Assembly: GCA_016932165.1 (NCBI GenBank)
Contig: JAFGDK010000034.1
Location: 1-64,000, forward strand
Reading direction: 5' to 3'
DNA length: 64,000 bases
Source: Anaerolineales bacterium
GTDB lineage: Bacteria; Chloroflexota; Anaerolineae; Anaerolineales; UBA11579
Shown: positions 9,694 to 18,067 of the stretch, one piece after another
How the letters are laid out: each line of letters begins with the position of its first letter
Position numbering within the stretch: the stretch's first letter is position 1
The notes under the pieces: model-generated
Database searches by the model: none
What the model saw: the letters and a program-made list of their open reading frames with translations, nothing else
Told to the model about the DNA's origin: nothing
Program-made: the position numbers and the translations under genes

Positions 9694-11115
9694 ATGACAA
9701 CCATAAACTCAGAAAAGCTCAGCCGCAAGACCAAATTGCTCTACGGCGCTGGTGATTTTGGTTTCAGCCTCACCGACACCGTCATTGGCGTGCTGTATGC
9801 CATTTTTCTCACCGATGTGATCGGCATCCCGGCCCGATATGCCGCTGGCGTTTTTCTCGTCGGCCGCATCTGGGATTTTATCAACGATCCGCTGATGGGC
9901 TATATCTCCGACCGCACCCGCACCCGCTGGGGGCGCAGGCGCCCTTTCCTGCTCTTTGGTTTCATCCCCTTTGCCATCGCCTACTCTCTCCTGTGGATCA
10001 ATTACACCGATTGGAGCTTCTTTGCCAGCGTTCAGAATTCAATCGCCGGGATGACCAAAGGCGGTTCCGCAGATGCCTTTGGCATCACTGGCCTGATCTT
10101 TTTTGCCGCAGCGTATATCGTCTACGAAACCCTGGCAACCCTCGTCTACATGCCGTACTTCGCCCTGACACCAGAACTTACCCTGGACTATGATGAACGC
10201 ACCGACCTGACCAGTTACCGCATGTTCTTCTCAATCTTTGCCGGGCTGATCGGTTTTGTAGTCCCCTTTATGCTGATCGACAGCACCACGCCAGAAAATG
10301 CGCCTACCGTGCTGGTCATCGGGATTGTATTTGGGGTTGCATCGGCGCTGCCCCTGCTGTTGACCTTCTTCGGCACCAAAGAGCGGGAAGAATTCGTTCA
10401 CCTACAGCAGCAGAGCCTGATCAGCTCATTAAAAGCTGCCTTTCGCAATAAAATTTTCGTTTTCACCATGTTCATCTTCCTCTTCACCTGGGCAGCGCTC
10501 AACCTGGTGCAGTCCATGTTGTTGTATTTTGTGAAATACCGTTTGGGAATGGAAGCCAATTTCGATCTGATCGCCGGGACAGTATTTGTTACCGCCATGC
10601 TCACCCTCCCCATTTGGGAGCGGCTCTCCCGAAAGTTTGACAAACGCCGCGCTTACATCTTCGGGATGGTCTTCCTCTCAACTGTGCTGGTCGTGCTGGC
10701 TTTCATCAATCCTGAATCCAGCCTGTGGATCATTATTTTGTTCGCCTTCCTGGCTGGGATTGGGGTTGCCGCGGTGCACGTGCTTCCCTGGTCAATGATC
10801 CCCGATGCTGTGGAGGTGGATGAACTTGAAACCGGCAGCCGCCACGAGGGCATGTACTACAGTCTGGTGACCCTACTGCGCAAAATTGCCACTGCCATCG
10901 CCCTGCCTTCGATGTTGTGGATCCTGGATGGCAGCGGATTTGTCTCCAATGCTGCTGTCCAAACCCCTTCTGCCACCAAAGCGATCATTGGGTTGACCGG
11001 ACCGGGTCCAGCCATGTTCATGCTGGCCGGGATCCTTTTTGCGGCGTTTTACCCCCTCAGCCGCACAGACCATGCAGATATCCGGGCTAAGCTGGCGGCT
11101 GCAAAGGCAGATTAA
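9694..11115 (+). CDS. MFS transporter, GPH (glycoside-pentoside-hexuronide) type
   Basis: GAGDFGFSLTDTVIGVLYAIFLTDVIGI...DFINDPLMGYISDRTRTRWGRRRPFLLFG; about 12 hydrophobic segments. Confidence 0.9.
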   Translation: MTTINSEKLSRKTKLLYGAGDFGFSLTDTVIGVLYAIFLTDVIGIPARYAAGVFLVGRIWDFINDPLMGYISDRTRTRWGRRRPFLLFGFIPFAIAYSLLWINYTDWSFFASVQNSIAGMTKGGSADAFGITGLIFFAAAYIVYETLATLVYMPYFALTPELTLDYDERTDLTSYRMFFSIFAGLIGFVVPFMLIDSTTPENAPTVLVIGIVFGVASALPLLLTFFGTKEREEFVHLQQQSLISSLKAAFRNKIFVFTMFIFLFTWAALNLVQSMLLYFVKYRLGMEANFDLIAGTVFVTAMLTLPIWERLSRKFDKRRAYIFGMVFLSTVLVVLAFINPESSLWIIILFAFLAGIGVAAVHVLPWSMIPDAVEVDELETGSRHEGMYYSLVTLLRKIATAIALPSMLWILDGSGFVSNAAVQTPSATKAIIGLTGPGPAMFMLAGILFAAFYPLSRTDHADIRAKLAAAKAD

Positions 11116-11134
11116 TTTCCTGCTTGCTTAAATC

Positions 11135-11171
11135 AAAACAGGGAGCGGCTCATTACCGGACTCCCTGTTTT
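11135..11171. terminator. Bidirectional intrinsic terminator
   Basis: Stem AAAACAGGGAG/CTCCCTGTTTT between convergent genes. Confidence 0.75.
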
Positions 11172-11187
11172 TGAACAGCCGTTTTTC

Positions 11188-12288
11188 TTAGATACCTGTC
11201 GCAACCATCTGCATGAACGTCTCGGTTACCTGGGGATCAAAGTGCTTCCCCTGCTGGTTTTGAATATAATCAACCACTTGCGGGCGGGGGAACTTCTTTC
11301 GATACGGGCGGTCTACCAGCATGGCATCCCACACATCCACGATCGAGAAAATCCGTGCCGAGAGCGGAATTGCTTCACCTCTCAAGCCGTTTGGATAGCC
11401 GCTGCCATCCCACTTTTCATGATGCGAAGACGGAATCTCCATGACTTCATCCGGTATTTCAAATTCCTTGAGCAAATCCTTCACAATCCGTGGATGAAGC
11501 CTCATAATCTTCCATTCAGACTCAGACAATGCGCCTGGTTTCAGGAGAATCTCGTCGGGGATCACGATCTTGCCAATATCGTGCAACAGCGCGCCGCGGC
11601 GGAAATTTTTCAGTCGTTCCCCGCTAAATCCCAGCCTCTGTGCCAGTTTGACCGCCAGGTCGGCGACCCGCCTGGTATGTTCTTTGGTTTCCTTATCCCG
11701 CTTATCCAGCAAGTTCACCCAACTGTCCACGATCTCATCCAGCGCTTCTTCATTGGTAGATGCATTCACCAATTCTGTAATACTATCGTGGAATTGGGGT
11801 GAGGATAAGCTCCGGTTGATCAACAGACCAGCTGAATTGGCCTCTTTCAGTTTTCTGAAGAACATCAGCCAGTAGCCGCTGGTTGCCAGGAAGTCATTCA
11901 CCCGGTAGATTCGCAAATACTGGTAACCTGACTGGTTGAGTAAGGTCTGCATTCGGGGATAACGTACCACTTCCTTCTGCAGCCTGAGTACGTTGCCATT
12001 GAATTTTAACCGGTCATTCGATATTCGCTTTGAAAACCTGGCAATTTCAACCTCAGTGGAAGGAATAATCGGCGGGAAACCCACTGCCGATGAGACATAA
12101 TAAGAATCGGGCGGACGTGAAAAAACCACCATGCCCCCATCCACATGCAGGTTGCGCAACAGGGCTAGATGATAGTTATCCGAGAATGCCACACTGGCAA
12201 ACGGTAGCGGGATCGATTCGATGAACGATTCCTTGGATTCTATTATCTTTGCCCCATTGGTTAAAGCCTGCTGTGATGGAAGTGTCAT
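11188..12288 (-). CDS. HD-GYP domain protein (putative c-di-GMP phosphodiesterase) with a divergent N-terminal sensor region
   Basis: HTRRVADLAVKLAQRLG, ALLHDIGKIVIPDEIL, HHEKWDGSGYPNGLRGEAIPLSARI. Confidence 0.92.
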   Translation of the reverse strand: MTLPSQQALTNGAKIIESKESFIESIPLPFASVAFSDNYHLALLRNLHVDGGMVVFSRPPDSYYVSSAVGFPPIIPSTEVEIARFSKRISNDRLKFNGNVLRLQKEVVRYPRMQTLLNQSGYQYLRIYRVNDFLATSGYWLMFFRKLKEANSAGLLINRSLSSPQFHDSITELVNASTNEEALDEIVDSWVNLLDKRDKETKEHTRRVADLAVKLAQRLGFSGERLKNFRRGALLHDIGKIVIPDEILLKPGALSESEWKIMRLHPRIVKDLLKEFEIPDEVMEIPSSHHEKWDGSGYPNGLRGEAIPLSARIFSIVDVWDAMLVDRPYRKKFPRPQVVDYIQNQQGKHFDPQVTETFMQMVATGI

Positions 12289-12315
12289 GTGGTTCCCCTT
12301 TAGTTATGCGAATGG

Positions 12316-12543
12316 TTAGATCGCCTGGTCTATAATTCTGTACAATCCCTGAATAAATTGACCGACGTTCTTAGCCCGGATATTCATCACTTCTTGCTGA
12401 ATAATCTCCGGCAGCGGATATTCCTGAATCTTCTGTGACCGCTTCCCATTCAAAACGCCTGCTTTGAACTCTTCATCGATCAACGCACGTGTAGCTATGG
12501 CGTTGAGGTGCGCTTTTGAAATTCCGTAAGTCTGGGCTTGCAT
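12316..12543 (-). CDS. Small 75-aa protein resembling Os1348-type/NHLP-clan short proteins
   Basis: Pattern RALIDEEFKAGVL...YPLPEIIQQEVMNI.AKNVGQFIQGLYRII matches the remembered family signature (A..D.EF...L....L..Y.L...E...L..I.A....F...L). SD AGGAGG lies inside the preceding ORF. Confidence 0.6.
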   Translation of the reverse strand: MQAQTYGISKAHLNAIATRALIDEEFKAGVLNGKRSQKIQEYPLPEIIQQEVMNIRAKNVGQFIQGLYRIIDQAI

Positions 12544-12544
12544 A

Positions 12545-12694
12545 TTACCCTCCTATTCCACCTGGGATCGGGCCGGCCAGGACTTCACTGCCAAACAGTA
12601 AGCTTGATGCCAGCACCAATGCCATGAACGCAAACTTAATGATGGTGGTGAGTTTTCCAGAAACGGCCAGCTCTTTCACTTTTGCGATTAACAT
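12545..12694 (-). CDS. Unannotated 49-aa putative secreted peptide precursor: MLIAKVKELAVSGKLTTIIKFAFMALVLASSLLFGSEVLAGPIPGGIGG
   Basis: ATG with SD AAGGAG 9 nt upstream; basic N-region, hydrophobic core, VLA|G signal-peptidase-like site; TAA separated by 1 nt from the ATG of the next gene. Confidence 0.7.
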   Translation of the reverse strand: MLIAKVKELAVSGKLTTIIKFAFMALVLASSLLFGSEVLAGPIPGGIGG

Positions 12695-12736
12695 GTTCTT
12701 TTGCTCCTTAGGAATTTTCTTAAATTGTATGGATCA

Positions 12737-12760
12737 GTTATGAACAAAGTTCTGAACAAA
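12737..12760. repeat. Tandem 12-bp direct repeat GTTATGAACAAA-GTTCTGAACAAA upstream of the peptide operon
   Basis: 11/12 identical adjacent copies 43-66 bp upstream of the 49-aa ORF start. Confidence 0.55.
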
Positions 12761-12852
12761 ATTGGGTATTAAAGCCTCCTTTCACTCAAAAACTGTCAGA
12801 CCTTGCATTTTTGTAAGGTGCTGGTGCGCATTTTGTCCCTTAAATAGAAACC

Positions 12853-12877
12853 GGGCTGGCGATTTAGCTACCAGCCC
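12853..12877. terminator. Probable terminator hairpin
   Basis: 7-bp stem GGGCTGG/CCAGCCC with an 11-nt loop, downstream of the 12937-13809 gene; weak T-tract. Confidence 0.45.
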
Positions 12878-12936
12878 CCCTCTTCTATCCCATTGGAAGC
12901 AAAGATTTGATGCTTAGTCTATGTTGTTATTTTGCT

Positions 12937-13809
12937 TCAAGGATCGAAGCTGGATGCGTCTTGCGGTAATGTTTGGATCAACCGGACAAACTCCGTGACA
13001 CGGGCGTCATCCTGATGTGGGTATCGATAGCCAAAATGACGGGCAACGTCCTGCGCAGTGTCACGGAACAACTCCCCCATAGTATATAATGTTTTCCAGA
13101 AATTTCCAGAAACTGGCAACGAAAATACCTCTTTAATCATCCCCCAAAGGTCACGATCGAATTTATCCTCATAAAAACGCCCCAATTTACCGGGAGATTG
13201 CTCAAAATTCGTCTGTGCACCAAAATACCAGTTCAGCATTTTCAACAATTCACCCTTCATTAGATTCTGAAAATACCAAGGATAGATCACCTCTCCCCGC
13301 CATAATCCTTTGGCCACATACGGCATCAGCCACCAGAATTCATTGCAGCAGTGTCTAAATTGAATCTCTGTAGGAGGCATCGGCCAGTAACCTCGGTCAT
13401 TGGGAATTGGCTTTTCTTTAATCCGGTTATCTTTATCCAGCAGCACCAAGCTGAGAGTGTCGGAGCGAATGTTTTTTTCCAGATCCCTTGATAAGCAGAA
13501 TGTCAGGTCAATCCGGTTGCCATCGGTGAACTGCATCAGGTATGCATATCTGTCAGGATTATCTGAGAAAGAATCCCCCATCTCGTCTGGCAGCTGAAAT
13601 ATGATTGTTTCGCCAAAATATTCAAATACTGAGTAATTATGGATGTAAGGCTGGACCTCATCTACATAATAGACGACATCATAATCCTGGAAGATATCCG
13701 GCAATAGATTAGGATTTACCCTGGACCCGTTCAATACCACGGCCCTGATGTTGTCATCCTCCGAGGCATATTTCAGGATCAGATCAATCATCTCATCTTC
13801 TGTACGCAT
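12937..13809 (-). CDS. Aminoglycoside 6-adenylyltransferase (ANT(6)/AadE)-like protein
   Basis: MRTEDEMIDLILKYASEDDNIRAVVLNGSRVNPNLLPDIFQDYDVVYYV is typical of the ANT(6) family. Confidence 0.85.
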   Translation of the reverse strand: MRTEDEMIDLILKYASEDDNIRAVVLNGSRVNPNLLPDIFQDYDVVYYVDEVQPYIHNYSVFEYFGETIIFQLPDEMGDSFSDNPDRYAYLMQFTDGNRIDLTFCLSRDLEKNIRSDTLSLVLLDKDNRIKEKPIPNDRGYWPMPPTEIQFRHCCNEFWWLMPYVAKGLWRGEVIYPWYFQNLMKGELLKMLNWYFGAQTNFEQSPGKLGRFYEDKFDRDLWGMIKEVFSLPVSGNFWKTLYTMGELFRDTAQDVARHFGYRYPHQDDARVTEFVRLIQTLPQDASSFDP

Positions 13810-13834
13810 CGCCAGGAATCCTCGAACCACAAAT

Positions 13835-16800
13835 TCAATCTAAAGATTTGTAATATTTTTTCAAGGAATCATCAGGCTCAATCGCCATCTCTTCCTTTAG
13901 AATTCCCTTGTATTTCTTATAATGCTTCCGGGCAGCAGTCTTATCCCCCAGGGCTGCCAGGCACTGCATAATCCTCAAATGATAATCATCCTGATATGGA
14001 TCATATTCAATCGCCCGTTGATAGATTTCAAGAGCCGTCTGAAGATTGCGCTTCTCAAAATAGTCTTCGCCCATCTCACCCAGAATCTGTCGGAAACGGT
14101 TCTGGAGTTCAAATCGGCGATCATCTGCCCAGGGCATGTCAATATCCTCAAGGTAATCCGACTGATATAATTCCAAAATCCGGCGCATGGCCGTCCGGCG
14201 CTCAACTGCTGAATCTGATTTATCTAATCCCTCCAGCAGTTCTTGCACTTCTGCCACGTCAAAGTAGATCTGAGCATCTGGTGAAAATTGATATTCACCA
14301 TCCTCAAAGACAATGATGTTCTTACTGCCCAACGCCTTTCGCACACGCCACAAGGTGGCATGGAAATTACTATTAATCTTGGCTTGAGAAAAGTCAGGCC
14401 AGAAAGCAAGTGCAATTTCATCCTTGGTGACCCGTTTCCGGTCGAGAATGAAATAAAACAACGCCCTCGCCCCAACTGAACTCCAAGCCCTGTGCGGCAG
14501 GTTTCTACCATTCAAGCGTATCTGCCCATGGTTCAGACCAAACACATTCAAAATAACAGCCTCTTCTTCCTCTTCCCGCTTATCAGAAATCAGCTCCTCG
14601 AGAGTGGGCAGTGACTGCTTCGCCCGTTCCAGAATCGAAACCACCTGAGGAGATTCGTCTTCTTTGAGAACTGGGCCCACCAGTTTCATATTATTCCGCA
14701 CCGCATTAACTAAAAACTGGTCATAGCCCAGAGATGCGGCCAACTCTAATGCTTCATGAATGTGCCTCCTGGCAAGATCATCAGTCCCCTCAATCAGATT
14801 CAGGATCGCATAATAAAAATTCAGCTCCACGTTCTCCTGAGAGAGCGGTTTGCTTCCATTGCCATTTGCCAGTAAAGATTCAAATGTCTTTCGGGCCAAT
14901 CGGTTCTGCCCCATGGCAAGATACAATTTTGCAAACCTCAACTGATAAGCTGGATTTTCAATGTCCTGCTTTTGAATCCGGGCTAGCTCACGGATATAGT
15001 ACATCGCGGTGTTAAAATCCTGCCTGTTGATCTCCACCTCGACCAAGCCGGAGTAGGCATCTGCAATTGCGCCGTATTCTTCCAGTTTTTCGGCTTGCTG
15101 GCGGGCATTCTGATAGATGTCTTCCGCCTGCTTCCATTCCCCGATTTCACGCAGCAGGTCTGCCTGTCCATTGTTGATATACGCTTTTAACCGGTTCAGA
15201 TTGTTATATTTCGCCACCTCAAGGGCCTGCAAATAATGCGCCCAGGCATCTGCGTATTTACCCATTAAGTAGTTCAGATAAGCAAAATTGTTATGACCGG
15301 TAGCCAGATCATTGAAATTAGTTCTCATTCGCCGGGCAATATCCAGCGCTTCACGATAGCTGATTTGCGCTTCAAATATATTGCCAGCATCCAGAGCAAT
15401 ATATCCGATATCTGCCAGGGTCATGACCAGCTCGTGAGCCTGGCGCGCCTGAAAATCTTCATCCAGCATCTCCCGCAAAGCCCTTGCCGCTCTCTTCAAG
15501 CTGTCGAGCGCCGCGTCAGGATCCCCCAGATAATACGAGGTCATTCCCTTCAATCGTTCGGCTTGATACCAGTAATACCGGTCCAAATGGTATTCATCCA
15601 CCTTCTTTTGAACCGCCTGTGCCCACCGGGCAGCTTCATCGTACTTGCCGGTAAACCGCAGCACCATTCCGCGGCTGACCATGAGATTACAGTGGGTATT
15701 GTGATCCTCTCGCTTGATTAAAATTTCCTCAGCGGTGTCCATCAAAGTCATCGCCTGATCAAACTCGCTCAGGGTGACCTTGTATTTTGCCAGATTCAAC
15801 AACAGATCAGGTGCATTGGAGATCAGTGAAGGCGAATCCTTTATATCGCTGTACCACTGATCCAACACTTTTGCCTGGCCTGAGAGATACATTTCGCGTG
15901 AAACTTGATCCACCAGGGAGACAGCCTGCTGTTTTTCATCCGCCAGGAAGTAATGCGTGATCGACTTTACCAGCTGCCCTTCTTGCCTATACCAATCTGC
16001 AATTTTGCTATGCAGATCAGACAGCCGCTCAGGATAAGCACCTTCCAGGCTGCCTTGCAAGAATTCTGAAAATAATTGGTGGTAGCGGTAGTGAGTTTCA
16101 ACGCTGCTTTCTGAAGAAGAAGACAGGAATAAATTCAACTCTTCCAATTGTTTAATCACATCTTTGGCGTTCTTAATCCTCAGCAGATGATTGGCCATCG
16201 GGATCGAAAACTCATCCACAAGACTCGTGGCATACAGGAAATTGATTAAATGCTCCGGCAGCGAATGAATGACCTCGTCTGCCAGGTAGGTGTACACATG
16301 CTGGCGCGCTCCCAAGATCTTTGGGATCTCAACAGAAAGATTCTCAGATCGTAATGCCAGCAAAATTGCCACGATCCAGCCTTCCGCCTGTTCCAAAATC
16401 TGCGTAGACTGCTCCGCGGTGAGTTGGATATGGTAATACCTCCAGCACAGCTCGATAATCTCATCCTGCCGGAACTTGAGATCATCCTCACTGATAATGG
16501 CCAACTGTTCCTGCACATACAGCAAAGCGGTGGGGATACCATACACATTCCGCGATCCGATCATGATCCGCAATTGGTCGGGGAGGTAATTAATTAACGC
16601 CTCCACAAAATCGGTGATCTCAGGTTCAACAGAAACCAGATGGTAATCATCCAGCACCAGAATGCTGAAATCCTGCAGCGTCTCCTCCAGCTGGTTGACC
16701 AGCCGGTAAGCCAATTCCTGTGGGGATGGCAGTCCTTCTTCGAGCGATAAAGCCAGATCATTCCCAAATTCAGGATGATGCAGCTTAAAGGATTGGATCA

Positions 16801-17038
16801 CATTTTCATAAAAAGTCGCCAGATTTGTATCATCGGTTGTGATCCGGAACCAGTAAACAACCGCGTCAATATCATCAGCAAAGTCCACCAGCAGAGTGGT
16901 CTTTCCATATCCCGCCGGCGCGCATACAAACAACACCTTTCGGTGAATGTTGTTGTGCAGCATATCCAGCAGCCGGGTACGATGGAGAGTTCTTGGCTGT
17001 CTACGTGGCGGAACTAATTTTACATTCGGGGAAAGCAT
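13835..17038 (-). CDS. MalT-like STAND ATPase/TPR transcriptional regulator with C-terminal winged helix + BTAD
   Basis: Walker A APAGYGKTTLLVDFA, Walker B ILVLDDYHLV, TPR-like middle, C-terminal wHTH followed by BTAD-like region (DVAEVQELLEGL...YQSDYLEDIDMPWADDRR). Confidence 0.9.
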   Translation of the reverse strand: MLSPNVKLVPPRRQPRTLHRTRLLDMLHNNIHRKVLFVCAPAGYGKTTLLVDFADDIDAVVYWFRITTDDTNLATFYENVIQSFKLHHPEFGNDLALSLEEGLPSPQELAYRLVNQLEETLQDFSILVLDDYHLVSVEPEITDFVEALINYLPDQLRIMIGSRNVYGIPTALLYVQEQLAIISEDDLKFRQDEIIELCWRYYHIQLTAEQSTQILEQAEGWIVAILLALRSENLSVEIPKILGARQHVYTYLADEVIHSLPEHLINFLYATSLVDEFSIPMANHLLRIKNAKDVIKQLEELNLFLSSSSESSVETHYRYHQLFSEFLQGSLEGAYPERLSDLHSKIADWYRQEGQLVKSITHYFLADEKQQAVSLVDQVSREMYLSGQAKVLDQWYSDIKDSPSLISNAPDLLLNLAKYKVTLSEFDQAMTLMDTAEEILIKREDHNTHCNLMVSRGMVLRFTGKYDEAARWAQAVQKKVDEYHLDRYYWYQAERLKGMTSYYLGDPDAALDSLKRAARALREMLDEDFQARQAHELVMTLADIGYIALDAGNIFEAQISYREALDIARRMRTNFNDLATGHNNFAYLNYLMGKYADAWAHYLQALEVAKYNNLNRLKAYINNGQADLLREIGEWKQAEDIYQNARQQAEKLEEYGAIADAYSGLVEVEINRQDFNTAMYYIRELARIQKQDIENPAYQLRFAKLYLAMGQNRLARKTFESLLANGNGSKPLSQENVELNFYYAILNLIEGTDDLARRHIHEALELAASLGYDQFLVNAVRNNMKLVGPVLKEDESPQVVSILERAKQSLPTLEELISDKREEEEEAVILNVFGLNHGQIRLNGRNLPHRAWSSVGARALFYFILDRKRVTKDEIALAFWPDFSQAKINSNFHATLWRVRKALGSKNIIVFEDGEYQFSPDAQIYFDVAEVQELLEGLDKSDSAVERRTAMRRILELYQSDYLEDIDMPWADDRRFELQNRFRQILGEMGEDYFEKRNLQTALEIYQRAIEYDPYQDDYHLRIMQCLAALGDKTAARKHYKKYKGILKEEMAIEPDDSLKKYYKSLD

Positions 17039-17094
17039 AACCTTGCCTTTCCAGGCAGTACCAAAATTGCACGATCAAAAATCCAACGGGTTCA

Positions 17095-17128
17095 GTTGTG
17101 AACGAATAGCTAACTTATTATAAACAAA
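17095..17128. repeat. Two imperfect copies of GTTATGAACAAA (GTTGTGAACGAA, ATTATAAACAAA) 22 bp apart upstream of the MalT/BTAD gene
   Basis: Each 10/12 matches to the first repeat at 12737-12748; 57-90 bp upstream of the regulator start. Confidence 0.4.
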
Positions 17129-17155
17129 GTTTAGCAATCATGCGGAGAAGTAGGA

Positions 17156-18043
17156 CTAAAATCCCACAACCAATCTTTTCCTGCGATGATGCTGCCATCC
17201 TTCCGCCGCAAATAGGATCAGCGCCAGCCAGATGATACAGAACCCAACCAACCTTTGCGCTGAAAGCGGCTCATCGAAGACCAGCACGCCGATCAAGAAT
17301 TGCAGAGTGGGTGCAAGATATTGAAGGATTCCTACCAATGACAAAGGAATAGACTGCGCCGCGGCTGCAAACATCAACAACGGGATGGTAGTGACCACTC
17401 CTGCCCCGGCCATCAACAGATCGGAGACCGGGCCGGAATGCAGAAAAGCGCCATCTCCGCGCATCTGGGTGAAGACCAGCCAGGCAAGTGCTGGCAGGAA
17501 GAGGATCCCCGTTTCCAGCGCCATCCCCTGTACCGGACCAAGTGGGGTAATCTTCTTAAGCAGGCCATAGGTCCCGAAGGTGAACGCCAGGGTGAGGGCG
17601 ATCCAGGGCAGGGCCCCGTACAACACTGTAAGATAGATCACGCCCGCCCCGGCCATCCCGACCGGCACCCACTGCCAGGTGCGCAGCCTTTCCTTGAGAA
17701 AAACCACCCCCAGGGTGACGCTCACCAGCGGGTTGATGAAATAACCCAGACTGGCATCCACAATGAAACCAGCGTTCACCGCCCAGACATACACCAACCA
17801 GTTGACCCCGATCAGCGAGGCGATCAGAAGAAATGTCCAGCGAAGTTTGGGGGAGGCGGTATGGTGACGGAATTTATCCCAGCGCCGGGTGACTGTCATG
17901 ACCACCAACATCATGATGAAGGACCAAACAATCCGGTGGGCGACCAATTCCAATGCAGGCACGTGCTGGAGCCATTTCCAGTAGATCGGGAAGAGTCCCC
18001 AAATGCCATAGGCGCCAATCCCAAGCCAGATACCGCGTTTCAT
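17156..18043 (-). CDS. rarD: EamA-family transporter RarD
   Basis: MKRGIWLGIGAYGIWGLFPIYWKWLQHVPALELVAHRIVWSF; LGYFINPLVSVTLGVVFLKERL. Confidence 0.9.
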   Translation of the reverse strand: MKRGIWLGIGAYGIWGLFPIYWKWLQHVPALELVAHRIVWSFIMMLVVMTVTRRWDKFRHHTASPKLRWTFLLIASLIGVNWLVYVWAVNAGFIVDASLGYFINPLVSVTLGVVFLKERLRTWQWVPVGMAGAGVIYLTVLYGALPWIALTLAFTFGTYGLLKKITPLGPVQGMALETGILFLPALAWLVFTQMRGDGAFLHSGPVSDLLMAGAGVVTTIPLLMFAAAAQSIPLSLVGILQYLAPTLQFLIGVLVFDEPLSAQRLVGFCIIWLALILFAAEGWQHHRRKRLVVGF

Positions 18044-18067
18044 CGCCTCTCCTGCCGCAAAACGCGG

